From Procambarus clarkii (lineage: Eukaryota > Arthropoda > Malacostraca > Decapoda > Cambaridae), in assembly GCF_040958095.1 (NCBI RefSeq), contig NC_091198.1, forward strand, positions 35,713,945 to 35,777,944: a stretch of 64,000 nucleotides of DNA, read 5' to 3'. Position numbers and translations under genes: made by a program. The notes below the pieces were generated by a model. It saw nothing but the letters and a program-made list of their open reading frames with translations. It ran no database searches and was not told the origin of the DNA. Below are positions 23,372-38,500 of this stretch, piece after piece (within the stretch, counting starts at the first letter, position 1; each line of letters begins with the position of its first letter).

Positions 23372-23871
23372 NNNNNNNNNNNNNNNNNNNNNNNNNNNNN
23401 NNNNNNNNNNNNNNNNNNNNNNNNNNNNNNNNNNNNNNNNNNNNNNNNNNNNNNNNNNNNNNNNNNNNNNNNNNNNNNNNNNNNNNNNNNNNNNNNNNNN
23501 NNNNNNNNNNNNNNNNNNNNNNNNNNNNNNNNNNNNNNNNNNNNNNNNNNNNNNNNNNNNNNNNNNNNNNNNNNNNNNNNNNNNNNNNNNNNNNNNNNNN
23601 NNNNNNNNNNNNNNNNNNNNNNNNNNNNNNNNNNNNNNNNNNNNNNNNNNNNNNNNNNNNNNNNNNNNNNNNNNNNNNNNNNNNNNNNNNNNNNNNNNNN
23701 NNNNNNNNNNNNNNNNNNNNNNNNNNNNNNNNNNNNNNNNNNNNNNNNNNNNNNNNNNNNNNNNNNNNNNNNNNNNNNNNNNNNNNNNNNNNNNNNNNNN
23801 NNNNNNNNNNNNNNNNNNNNNNNNNNNNNNNNNNNNNNNNNNNNNNNNNNNNNNNNNNNNNNNNNNNNNNN
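23372..23871. other. Assembly gap, 500 N
   Basis: Exactly 500 N, probably a fixed-size scaffold gap. It separates the LINE from the 23-bp satellite, so the true length and the junction are unknown. Confidence 0.98.
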
Positions 23872-26800
23872 CTCCACCACTGTCACACACCACTCTCCAC
23901 CACTGTCACACACCACTCTCCACCACTGTCACACACCACTCTCCACCACTGTCACACACCACTCTCCACCACTGCTCCTCACCACTCTCCACCACGGTCA
24001 CACACCACTCTTCACTACTGCCACACACCACTCTCCACCACTGTCACACACCACTCTCCACCATTATCACACACCACTCTCCACCACTGTCACACACCAC
24101 TCTCCACCACTGCCGTTCACCACTCTCCACCACTGTCACACACCACTCTTCACCACTGCCACTCACCACTCTCCACTACTGTCACACACCACTCTCCACC
24201 ACGGTCACACACCACTCACCACTTTTGTCACACACCACTCTCCACCACTGTCACACACCACTCTCCACCACTATCACTCACCACTCTCCACCACTGTCAC
24301 ACACCACTCTCCACCACTGTCACACACCACTCTCCACCACTGCTCCTCACCACTCTCCACCACTGTAACACACCACTCTCCACCACTGTCACACACCACT
24401 CTCCACCACTGTTCCTCACCACTCTCCACCACTGTCACACACCACTCTCCACCACTGCTCCTCACCACTCTCCACCACTGTCACACACCACTCTCCACCA
24501 CTGTCACACACCACTCTCCTCCACTGTCACACACCACTCTCCACCACTATCACTCACCACTCTCCACCACTGTCACACACCACTCTCCACCACTGTCACA
24601 CACCACTCTCCACCACTGCTCCTCACCACTCTCCACCACTGTAACACACCACTCTCCACCACTGTCACACACCACTCTCCACCACTGTTCCTCACCACTC
24701 TCCACCACTGTCACACACCACTCTCCACCACTGCTCCTCTCCACTCTCCACCACTGTCACACACCACTCTCCACCACTGTCACACACCACTCTCCACCAC
24801 TGTCACACACCACTCTCCACCACTGTCACACACCACTCTCCACCACTGTCACACACCACTCTCCACCACTGCTCCTCACCACTCTCCACCACGGTCACAC
24901 ACCACTCTTCACTACTGCCACACACCACTCTCCACCACTGCCACACACCACTTTCCACCACTGTCACACACCACTCTCCACCACTGTCACACACCACTCT
25001 CCACCACTGTCACACACCACTCTCCACCACCGCCACACACAACTCTCCACCACTGCCACACACCACTCTCCACAACTGTCACTCACCACTCTCCACCACT
25101 GCCACACACCACTCTCCACCACTGTCACACACCACTTTCCACCACTGCCACACACCACTCTCCACCACTGTCACTCACCACTCTCCGCCACTGTCACTCA
25201 CCACTCTCCACCATTGCCACACACCACTCTCCACCACTGTCACCCACCACTCTCCATCACTGTCACACACCACTCTCCACCACTATCACTCACCACTCTC
25301 CACCACTGTCACACACCACTTTCCACCACTGTCACACACCACTCTCCACCACTGTCACCCACCACTCTCCACCACTGTCACACACCACTCTCCACCACTA
25401 TCACTCACCACTCTCCACCACTGTCACACACCACTCTCCACCACTATCACTCACCACTCTCCACCACTGTCACACACCACTCTCCACCACTGCCGTTCAC
25501 CACTCTCCACCACTGTCACACACCACTCTCCACCACTGTCACCCACCACTCTCCACCACTGTCACACACCACTCTCCACCACTATCACTCACCACTCGCC
25601 ACCACTGTCACACACCACTTTCCACCACTGTCACACACCACTCTCCACCACTGTCACCCACCACTCTCCACCACTGTCACACACCACTCTCCACCACTAT
25701 CACTCACCACTCTCCACCACTGTCACACACCACTCTCCACCACTATCACTCACCACTCTCCACCACTGTCACACACGACTCTCCACCACTGTCACACACC
25801 ACTCTCCTCCACTGTCACACACCACTCTTCACCACTATCACTCACCACTCTCCACCACTGTCACACACCACTCTCCACCACTGTCACACACCACTCTCCA
25901 CCAATTTCACACACCACTCTTCACCACTGTCACACACCACTCTCCACCACTGCCACACACCACTCTCCACCACTGCCACACACCACTCTCCATCACTGTC
26001 ACACACCACTCTCCACCAATGTCACACACCACTCTCCACTACTGTCACACACCACTCTCCACCACTGCCACACACCACTCTCCACCACTGTCACGCACCA
26101 CTCTCCACCACTGTCACACACCACTCTCCACCACTGTCACACACCACTCTCCACCACTGTCACGCACCACTCTCCACCACTGTCACACACCACTCTCCAC
26201 CACTGTCACACACCACTCTCCACCACTGCCACACACCACTCTCCACCACTGCCACACACCACTCTCCACCACTGCCACACACCACTCTCCACCACTGCCA
26301 CACACCACTCTCCACCACTGCCACACACCACTCTCCACCACTGCCACACACCACTCTCCATCACTACCACACACCACTCTCCACCACCGTCACACACAAC
26401 TCTCCACCACTGCCACACACCACTTTCCATCACTGCCACACACCACTCTCCACAACTGTCACTCTCCACTCTCCACCACTGTCACACACCACTCTCCACC
26501 ACTGTAACACACCACTCTCCACCACTGTCACACACCACTCTCCACCACTGCCACACACCACTCTCCACCACTGTCACACACCACTCTCCACCACTGTCAC
26601 ACACCACTCTCCACCACTGTCACACACCACTCTCCACCACTGCCACACACCACTCTTCACTACTGTCACACTCCACTCTCCACCACTGCTCCTTACCACT
26701 CTCCACCACTGCCACACACCACTCTCCACCACTGTCACACACCACTCTCCACCACTGTCACACACCACTCTCCACCACTGTCACACACCACTCTCCACCA

Positions 26801-29800
26801 CTGTCACACACCACTCTCCACCACTGCTCCTCACCACTCTCCACCACTGTCACACACCACTCTCCACCACTGTCACACACCACTCTCCACCACTGTCACA
26901 CACCACTCTCCACCACTGCTCCTCACCACTCTCCACCACTGTCACAAACCACTCTTCACCACTGCCACTCCCCACTCTCCACCACTGTCACACACCACTC
27001 TCCACCACTGTCACACACCACTCTCCTCCACTGTCACACACCACTCTCCACCACTGCCGTTCACCACTCTCCACCACTGTCACACACCACTCTTCACCCC
27101 TGCCACTCACCACTCTCCACCACTGTCACACACCACTCTCCACCACTGTCACACATCACTCACCACCACTGTCACACACCACTCTCCACCACTGTCACAC
27201 ACCACTCTCCACCACTGTCACACACCACTCACCACCACTGTCACACACCACTCTTCACCACTGCAACTCACCACTATCCACCACTGTCACACACCACTCT
27301 CCACCACTGTCACACACCACTCATCACCACTGTCACACACCACTCTCCACCACTGTCACACACCACTCTCCACCACTGTCACACACCACTCTCCACCACT
27401 GTCACACACCACTCACCACCACTGTCACACACCAATCTCCACCACTGTCACACACCACTCTCCACCACTGTCATAACCATTCTCCACCACTGTCACACAC
27501 CACTCACCACCACTGTCACACACCACTCTTCACCACTGCCACTCACCACTCTCCACCACTGTCACACACCACTCTCCATCACTGTCACACACCACTCTCC
27601 ACCACTGTCACACACCACTCTCCACCACTGCCACACACCACTCTCCACCACTGTCACACACCACTCTCCACCACTGCCACACACCACTCTCCACCACTGC
27701 CACACACCACTCTCCACCACTGCCACACACCACTCTCCACCACTGCCGTTCACCACTCTCCACCACTGTTACACACCACTCTCCACCACTGTCACACACC
27801 ACTCTCCACCACTGTCACACACCACTCTCCACCAATTTCACACACCACTCTCCACCACTGTCACACACCACTCTCCACCACTGTCACACACCACTCTCCA
27901 CCACTGTCACACACCACTCTACACCACTGTCACACACCTCTCTCCACCACTGTCACACACCACTCTCCACCACTGCCACACACCACTCTCCACCACTGCC
28001 ACACACCACTCTCCACCACTGCCACACACCACTCTCCACCACTGCCACACACCACTCTCCATCACTGCCACACACCACTCTCCACCACCGTCACACACCA
28101 CTCTCCACCACTGCCACACACCACTTTCCACCACTGTCACACACCACTCTCCACCACTGTCACACACCACTCTCCACCACTGTCACACACCACTCTCCTC
28201 CACCGCCACACACAACTCTCCACCACTGCCACACACCACTCTCCACAACTGTCACTCACCACTCTCCACCACTGCCACACACCACTCTCCACCACTGTCA
28301 CACACCACTCTCCATCACTGCCACACACCACTCTCCACCACTGTCACTCACCACTCTCCGCCACTGTCACTCACCACTCTCCACCATTGCCACACACCAC
28401 TCTCCACCACTGTCACCCACCACTCTCCATCACTGTCACACACCACTCTCCACCACTATCACTCACCACTCTCCACCACTGTCACACACCACTTTCCACC
28501 ACTGTCACACACCACTCTCCACCACTGTCACCCACCACTCTCCACCACTGTCACACACCACTCTCCACCACTATCACTCACCACTCTCCACCACTGTCAC
28601 ACACCACTCTCCACCACTATCACTCACCACTCTCCACCACTGTCACACACCACTCTCCACCACTGTCACACACCACTCTCCTCCACTGTCACACACCACT
28701 CTCCACCACTATCACTCACCACTCTCCACCACTGTCACACACCACTCTCCATCACTGTCACACACAACTCTCCACCAATGTCTCACACCACTCTCCACTA
28801 CTGTCACACACCACTCTCCACCACTGCCACACACCACTCTCCACCACTGTCACACACCACTCTCCACCACTGTCACACACCACTCTCCACCACTGTCACG
28901 CACCACTCTCCACCACTGTCACACACCACTCTCCATCACTGCCACACACCACTCTCCACCACCGTCACACACAACTCTCCACCACTGCCACACACCACTT
29001 TCCATCACTGCCACACACCACTCTCCACAACTGTCACTCTCCACTCTCCACCACTGTCACACACCACTCTCCACCACTGTAACACACCACTCTCCACCAC
29101 TGTCACACACCACTCTCCACTACTGCCACACACCACTCTCCACCACTGTCACACACCACTCTCCACCACTGCCACACACCACTCTCCACCACTGTCACTC
29201 ACCACTCTCCGCCACTGTCACTCACCACTCTCCACCACTGCCACACACCACTCTCCACCACTGTCACACACAACTCTCCACCGTTGTCACCCACCATTCT
29301 CCACCACTGTCACACACCACTCTCCACCACTATCACTCACCACTCTCCACCACTGTCACACACCACTTTCCACCACTGTCACACACCACTCTCCACCACT
29401 GTCACACACCACTCTCCACCACTGTCACACACCACTCTCCACCACTGTCACACACCACTCTCCACCACTGTCACACACCACTCTCCACCACTGTCACACA
29501 CCACTCTCCACCACTGCCACACACCACTCTCCACCACTGCCACACACCACTCTCCACCACTGCCACACACCATACTCCACCACTGTCACCCACCACTCTC
29601 CACCACTGTCACCCACCACTCTCCACCACTGTCACACACCACTCTCCACCACTATCACTCACCACTCTCCACGACTGTCACACACCACTCTCCACCACTA
29701 TCACTCACCACTCTCCACCACTGTCACACACCACTCTCCACCACTGTCACACACCACTCTCCTCCACTGTCACACACCACTCTCCACCACTATCACTCAC

Positions 29801-32800
29801 CACTCTCCACCACTGTCACACACCACTCTCCACCACTGTCACACACCACTCTCCACCACTGCTCCTCACCACTCTCCACCACTGTAACACACCACTCTCC
29901 ACCACTGTCACACACCACTCTCCACCACTGTTCCTCACCACTCTCCACCACTGTCACACACCACTCTCCACCACTGCTCCTCACCACTCTCCACCACTGT
30001 CACACACCACTCTCCACCACTGTCACACACCACTCTCCACCACTGTCACACACCACTCTCCACCACTGTCACACACCACTCTCCACCACTGTCACACACC
30101 ACTCTCCACCACTGTCACACACCACTCTCCACCACTGCTCCTCACCACTCTCCACCACGGTCACACACCACTCTTCACTACTGCCACACACCACTCTCCA
30201 CCACTGTCACACACCACTCTCCACCATTATCACACACCACTCTCCACCACTGTCACACACCACTCTCCACCACTGCCGTTCACCACTCTCCACCACTGTC
30301 ACACACCACTCTTCACCACTGCCACTCACCACTCTCCACTACTGTCACACACCACTCTCCACCACGGTCACACACCACTCACCACTTCTGTCACACACCA
30401 CTCTCCACCACTGTCACACACCACTCTCCACCACTATCACTCACCACTCTCCACCACTGTCACACACCACTCTCCACCACTGTCACACACCACTCTCCAC
30501 CACTGCTCCTCACCACTCTCCACCACTGTAACACACCACTCTCCACCACTGTCACACACCACTCTCCACCACTGTTCCTCACCACTCTCCACCACTGTCA
30601 CACACCACTCTCCACCACTGCTCCTCACCACTCTCCACCACTGTCACACACCACTCTCCACCACTGTCACACACCACTCTCCTCCACTGTCACACACCAC
30701 TCTCCACCACTATCACTCACCACTCTCCACCACTGTCACACACCACTCTCCACCACTGTCACACACCACTCTCCACCACTGCTCCTCACCACTCTCCACC
30801 ACTGTAACACACCACTCTCCACCACTGTCACACACCACTCTCCACCACTGTTCCTCACCACTCTCCACCACTGTCACACACCACTCTCCACCACTGCTCC
30901 TCACCACTCTCCACCACTGTCACACACCACTCTCCACCACTGTCACACACCACTCTCCACCACTGTCACACACCACTCTCCACCACTGTCACACACCACT
31001 CTCCACCACTGTCACACACCACTCTCCACCACTGTCACACACCACTCTCCACCACTGCTCCTCACCACTCTCCACCACGGTCACACACCACTCTTCACTA
31101 CTGCCACACACCACTCTCCACCACTGCCACACACCACTTTCCACCACTGTCACACACCACTCTCCACCACTGTCACACACCACTCTCCACCACTGTCACA
31201 CACCACTCTCCACCACCGCCACACACAACTCTCCACCACTGCCACACACCACTCTCCACAACTGTCACTCACCACTCTCCACCACTGCCACACATCACTC
31301 TCCACCACTGTCACACACCACTCTCCACCACTGCCACACACCACTCTCCACCACTGTCACTCACCACTCTCCGCCACTGTCACTCACCACTCTCCACCAT
31401 TGCCACACACCTACTCTCCACCACTGTCACCCACCACTCTCCATCACTGTCACACACCACTCTCCACCACTATCACTCACCACTCTCCACCACTGTCACA
31501 CACCACTTTCCACCACTGTCACACACCACTCTCCACCACTGTCACCCACCACTCTCCACCACTGTCACACACCACTCTCCACCACTATCACTCACCACTC
31601 TCCACCACTGTCACACACCACTCTCCACCACTATCACTCACCACTCTCCACCACTGTCACACACCACTCTCCACCACTGTCACACACCACTCTCCTCCAC
31701 TGTCACACACCACTCTCCACCACTATCACTCACCACTCTCCACCACTGTCACACACCACTCTCCACCACTGTCACACACCACTCTCCACCAATTTCACAC
31801 ACCACTCTACACCACTGTCACACACCACTCTCCACCACTGCCACACACCACTCTCCACCACTGCCACACACCACTCTCCATCACTGTCACACACCACTCT
31901 CCACCAATGTCACACACCACTCTCCACTACTGTCACACACCACTCTCCACCACTGCCACACACCACTCTCCACCACTGTCACGCACCACTCTCCACCACT
32001 GTCACACACCACTCTCCACCACTGTCACACACCACTCTCCACCACTGTCACGCACCACTCTCCACCACTGTCACACACCACTCTCCATCACTGCCACACA
32101 CCACTCTCCACCACCGTCACACACAACTCTCCACCATTATCACACACCACTCTCCACCACTGTCACACACCACTCTCCACCACTGCCGTTCACCACTCTC
32201 CACCACTGTCACACACCACTCTTCACCACTGCCACTCACCACTCTCCACTACTGTCACACACCACTCTCCACCACGGTCACACACCACTCACCACTTCTG
32301 TCACACACCACTCTCCACCACTGTCACACACCACTCTCCACCACTATCACTCACCACTCTCCACCACTGTCACACACCACTCTCCACCACTGTCACACAC
32401 CACTCTCCACCACTGCTCCTCACCACTCTCCACCACTGTAACACACCACTCTCCACCACTGTCACACACCACTCTCCACCACTGTTCCTCACCACTCTCC
32501 ACCACTGTCACACACCACTCTCCACCACTGCTCCTCACCACTCTCCACCACTGTCACACACCACTCTCCACCACTGTCACACACCACTCTCCTCCACTGT
32601 CACACACCACTCTCCACCACTATCACTCACCACTCTCCACCACTGTCACACACCACTCTCCACCACTGTCACACACCACTCTCCACCACTGCTCCTCACC
32701 ACTCTCCACCACTGTAACACACCACTCTCCACCACTGTCACACACCACTCTCCACCACTGTTCCTCACCACTCTCCACCACTGTCACACACCACTCTCCA

Positions 32801-34521
32801 CCACTGCTCCTCACCACTCTCCACCACTGTCACACACCACTCTCCACCACTGTCACACACCACTCTCCACCACTGTCACACACCACTCTCCACCACTGTC
32901 ACACACCACTCTCCACCACTGTCACACACCACTCTCCACCACTGTCACACACCACTCTCCACCACTGCTCCTCACCACTCTCCACCACGGTCACACACCA
33001 CTCTTCACTACTGCCACACACCACTCTCCACCACTGCCACACACCACTTTCCACCACTGTCACACACCACTCTCCACCACTGTCACACACCACTCTCCAC
33101 CACTGTCACACACCACTCTCCACCACCGCCACACACAACTCTCCACCACTGCCACACACCACTCTCCACAACTGTCACTCACCACTCTCCACCACTGCCA
33201 CACATCACTCTCCACCACTGTCACACACCACTCTCCACCACTGCCACACACCACTCTCCACCACTGTCACTCACCACTCTCCGCCACTGTCACTCACCAC
33301 TCTCCACCATTGCCACACACCACTCTCCACCACTGTCACCCACCACTCTCCATCACTGTCACACACCACTCTCCACCACTATCACTCACCACTCTCCACC
33401 ACTGTCACACACCACTTTCCACCACTGTCACACACCACTCTCCACCACTGTCACCCACCACTCTCCACCACTGTCACACACCACTCTCCACCACTATCAC
33501 TCACCACTCTCCACCACTGTCACACACCACTCTCCACCACTATCACTCACCACTCTCCACCACTGTCACACACCACTCTCCACCACTGTCACACACCACT
33601 CTCCTCCACTGTCACACACCACTCTCCACCACTATCACTCACCACTCTCCACCACTGTCACACACCACTCTCCACCACTGTCACACACCACTCTCCACCA
33701 ATTTCACACACCACTCTACACCACTGTCACACACCACTCTCCACCACTGCCACACACCACTCTCCACCACTGCCACACACCACTCTCCATCACTGTCACA
33801 CACCACTCTCCACCAATGTCACACACCACTCTCCACTACTGTCACACACCACTCTCCACCACTGCCACACACCACTCTCCACCACTGTCACGCACCACTC
33901 TCCACCACTGTCACACACCACTCTCCACCACTGTCACACACCACTCTCCACCACTGTCACGCACCACTCTCCACCACTGTCACACACCACTCTCCATCAC
34001 TGCCACACACCACTCTCCACCACCGTCACACACAACTCTCCACCACTGCCACACACCACTTTCCATCACTGCCACACACCACTCTCCACAACTGTCACTC
34101 TCCACTCTCCACCACTGTCACACACCACTCTCCACCACTGTAACACACCACTCTCCACCACTGTCACACACCACTCTCCACTACTGCCACACACCACTCT
34201 CCACCACTGTCACACACCACTCTCCACCACTGCCACACACCACTCTCCACCACTGTCACTCACCACTCTCCGCCACTGTCACTCACCACTCTCCACCACT
34301 GCCACACACCACTCTCCACCGTTGTCACCCACCATTCTCCACCACTGTCACACACCATTCTCCGCCACTATCACTCACCACTCTCCACCACTGTCACACA
34401 CCACTTTCCACCACTGTCACACACCACTCTCCACCACTGTCACACACCACTCTCCACCACTGTCACACACCACTCTCCACCACTGTCACACACCACTCTC
34501 CACCACTGCCACACACCACTC
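23872..34521. repeat. 23-bp satellite array, left part, with higher-order structure
   Basis: About 10.6 kb of a 23-bp unit, CTCCACCACTGTCACACACC plus ACT. Variants include TGCC for TGTC, TATCACTC, TGCTCCTC, TGCCGTTC, ACGG, CATTATC and CTCCTCC. The variants are ordered: sets recur with a 276-bp (12-unit) spacing, and longer blocks recur over 0.6-2 kb. The plus strand has very little G. Because 23 is not a multiple of three and the unit lacks stops, one frame stays open for over 2,000 codons (23-residue period). That is a property of the repeat, not a gene. Confidence 0.97.
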
Positions 34522-34753
34522 TATTCGTTTGCCTTGTTCGGGTAGAATGTAGACTCAGTAGTCGCTTCTGTATATATTTATTGACTGAGATAGCAAGGTA
34601 AATATCTGCCTAGCCGAGGTCCTTCTACTCTGAGCCTGTGAGGATAACTGAGGCTGCTGGGAGCATGCTTGATGCTCCTCTGTCTGGCATGACGTCAGAG
34701 GCCTACTTGCCTGTGATTGGTTACATTTCAACTGACAGAATTTGAGTATAACA
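34522..34753 (-). repeat. Gypsy 3' LTR
   Basis: 232 bp, identical by eye to 42314-42545. On the coding strand it begins TGTTATACTCAAATTC and ends GGCAAACGAATA. Its outer end touches the satellite. Confidence 0.92.
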
Positions 34754-35182
34754 CCGCTCGGACACGCTACCAAGTCGACGTCCCTTGTCGACAAGCTCTG
34801 GCTAGCTATATAGTTACAATGATACTGAAAGGACCTCGGTGGCATACAATAATGGCTTACATGTGAAATTTGCATAATAAAACATTGAAAGAAGATCAGG
34901 TGTGCGTAATACAAACAACTCGGCATATATGCACCAAAAAAAAAATTCATCATAATAGGTGAAAATCATGGTAACAATGCTTTGATTAAATCAGAGTATT
35001 AAGAACATGTGTATGTCTACTGATCAGATATGAACAGTACAACTCAAGGTATTGCCTAAACAAAATTATTAACATGTGTCAATGGCATGTGCTTGAAAAC
35101 CATACAAAATTAAACAATTATTACATTAATAGAACAAAGTTCTGACCTAACAACCACAATTGAATTTCAAGATAGATAATTT

Positions 35183-35219
<37 letters not shown>

Positions 35220-35514
35220 CGAAATATACAATATATTTACAAGACCAATGTACAATATATATAATGTGCAATATATTTACAAGCATATACAAGACCTGGA
35301 TCAAGAAGACTAACATCTGCGTGATAGCAGTCAGGATTCACTGGCCACAATGTGGTTGCTAGAACAATAATAACTCTTATGACAAGCACTGTAAAAATAC
35401 AAATGGTAGTAGACTTGACAATGGCATCTAATTCATAACAAAATAAAGTTGAGAAAAACTATACATTATATATAATGGTAATAATAAGACACATGTGGTA
35501 GAAATACTGCAATT

Positions 35515-35561
<47 letters not shown>

Positions 35562-35592
35562 CCAAAACAAACAGAATAACTACAGAGTGCAA
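34754..35592 (-). other. Gypsy 3' untranslated region with two long A tracts
   Basis: Lies between the pol stop and the 3' LTR. On the coding strand it has an A tract of over 40 bases at about 35519-35561 and another, broken by a few G, at about 35180-35219. The 300 bp between them is AT-rich with repeated AATATATTTACAAG-like phrases (plus strand). No ORF of note. Confidence 0.75.
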
Positions 35593-38500
35593 TCAATTAT
35601 AAATTCTGCGGATATCTACACCTAGCTCATCCAGAGCACTATACAACTCTGGCTCTGACTGAAGGTCCGGAACAGGTGAAACTTCATGCGACAAACTATC
35701 ATCTTGAGAGATATCCTCGTTAACATCTAGCCAATGGACGTGTGGTGAGTGCACGGTTGAAACGAGAGGTCTAGATCTAAGATTATAATTGCTAGTATGG
35801 GGTTGCTGAACATCCAGTGGTCTGTCAACCACAGGCGGTGGTGTCCGAGTAGGAGTATCTGTCTGGGTAAGTTCATTGTCATCTTCCTCATCAGTCTCGT
35901 CAACAGTCATTTTAGCTAACTTCATGTGGTCTAAATGTTCATTTATATACTCTCCTGTTAACAAGTTCTTAAGTCTGTATTTGTTACCTTTAATAAGCTC
36001 GATTACCTTATATGGACCCAAAAATTTCTTAGTTAACTTGTACATAGGACCAGACCTGTGTTGGTTAAGTATCATTACTACAGATCCAATAGTTATTTTA
36101 TTGGGTTTAGCTCGTGCATTCCTTGCTAGAGTGAACTCGGCTGTTGCTTTGGACAGTTGTTCTCGTATTTTCTTGAATACTAGTTGCATTTGTCTACGCT
36201 TCACTTGAACAAAATCATCTACGTTATATAAGGGAGTAGGAGGTACGTTAATCAATTCATTAGGGAGGATCTTATCTGTACCATAAAGAATAGCGTGAGG
36301 TGTGTCACCAGTAGAAACATTAATTGAAGAATTTATAGCACACTGAATTAAGGGTATAAAATCATCCCAATTGTTGTTATCAAAATTCAACGTGACTCTC
36401 AAGGCATCTAACACTTTCCTGTTAGTACGTTCAGCTAGTCCATTACTTGCCGGATGATAAGGCATGATGCTACATTTTTTGATGTTATATAAATCACACA
36501 AGCTAGTTAGAATACTATTACTGAATTCTGGACCATTATCTGAAAGGATTACTTTAGGCATACTATATCTACAAATTATTTGGTCATGGAATGCGCTGGC
36601 TATGGTTTCTGCTGTTTTGTTCGGGATAGGAACTAGTTCGCAAAACCGTGAAAAATTATCGACCATTACAAGCAAATGTTTGTTCCCTTTCTCTGTTTCC
36701 GCAAAATTTGTCAATAAATCCATCGATATTCGTTCCCAAGGAGCTTTAGTTGCTGGGTACACCTGAATTGGATTAGGCCCTGAAACATGTCCCTTGTGCT
36801 GTAAACAAGTTAAACATCTGTCAACATAATGAGCAATCTCCTTAGCCATTTTTGGCCAAAAATATTTCAATCGACCTTGTTGGAGTGTACGATCCTTTCC
36901 TGGATGTGCACTTGCAGGAGCATCATGGATAATTTTTAACACAGTTGGTACCAAGACAGCTGGAACAACTAACTGACAACATTTCCTCGGGGCTGTCCCT
37001 AGCTTTACTACTCTACACAGTAAATTGTCCAACATAACTAGTTCTTTCAATGGTACTGGCGGTTTATGAATCGGGCGAGTGTCTTGCTTAGTCAAAAATT
37101 TAATGACGGGTGCCCATATGGGGTCTTGTCTTTGTTCCGTTTCTACTACTGTAGCATCTAATGCTGGGTAATTTAACTGAATCGCAGCTACGTGTCGAGA
37201 AAACGCATCGGCTACAACATTTTGCTTTCCTGGAATATATCCAAATGTGGGATTGAATTCTTGAATTGTGAGCAAATATCTAGCAAACTTTCCAACTGGA
37301 TTCTTATTTTTGAACAAGGGAATTAATGGTTGGTGATCTGTAAGAACATGAACTGGGTAATTATAAATTGTATCCTTGAAATGTTTAAGTGCCCAAACAA
37401 CTGCCAAGGCTTCTCGTTCTGTTGCACTATAATTTTTCTCTTCTTTAGATAAAGTACGGCTAGCATAAGCTATTGCGTGATCATTGTGACCTTCTGTTTG
37501 AAGTAATGCAGCACCTAGACCTATGTCACTAGCATCTGTAACCAACGTAAAAGGTTTAGAAAAATCTGGGTACCTAAGGACAGGTGACGAAATCAAGGCT
37601 GCTTTGAGTTTTTTGAATGACTGATCCTGGGCCTCTCCCCAAACAAAGGGTTCATCTTTTCTTTGCAACTTGTAAAGCGGAGCGGCTATAATAGAGAATC
37701 CAGCAATAAATGAACGATAAAATCCTACAAGACCTGTGAACTGTCTTACGGCTTCTGCGGTACGAGGTGTTGGAAAATCACGGGCAGCAATAATTTTTGA
37801 TTCATTCAATGTAATACCTGAAGGTGTAACTGTATGACCTAGGAAATTAATCTTTTGCTTTAAAAATGAACATTTTGCAAGCTTTATTTTTAAATTAGCT
37901 TCAGCGAGCTTTGCAAGTACTTTTTCAAGGTTCTGGAAATGAGTCTGAACATCTTGCGACATGATTATGAGATCATCAAGGTAAACTAGAAGCGTACTTC
38001 CTATCAATCTACGAAATAAATTTGTCATGAGCCGTGAAAAGGTTATTGGACTACTACGCAAACCAAACGGCATTCTTTTGAAATGAAAATGACCATTGGG
38101 AGTACTAAAGGCTGTCAATTGTTTACTTTCCTCATCAAGGGGGATTTGCCAGAATCCCTGCAACAAATCTAACGTTGAGAATACTTTGTTTCGACCAATA
38201 CTTTGCAACAAATCATTGAGAACTGGAAGTGGGAAACGATCAGGTATTGTTACTCTGTTAAGCTTGCGATAATCGATTACAGGTCTCCAAGTCCCATCTC
38301 GCTTTGGTACAAGAATCAATGGAGCGTTCCATGGCGAATTACTCGATTCAATTACATCACTCTGTAACATTTCTTCTACAAGTCTATCTGCTTCTGCTCT
38401 CTGAGAATGGGGAAGACGGTAAGCTGGTACATAAATAGGCGTAGTTCCTTGTTCAAGGGGAATTTTATGTGTAATGAGAGGAGTGAGACCTAATTTTTCT

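Noticed and set aside
23186..29887. 2,233-codon open frame spanning the gap
   Set aside because: It starts in a broken LINE RT, reads through 500 N and continues in a 23-bp repeat with no stop codons. It is an artefact.
34555..34953. 132-codon minus-strand frame at the Gypsy 3' LTR, considered as an env or accessory gene
   Set aside because: It runs across the LTR boundary and has no signal peptide, transmembrane or known domain. The element is complete without it.
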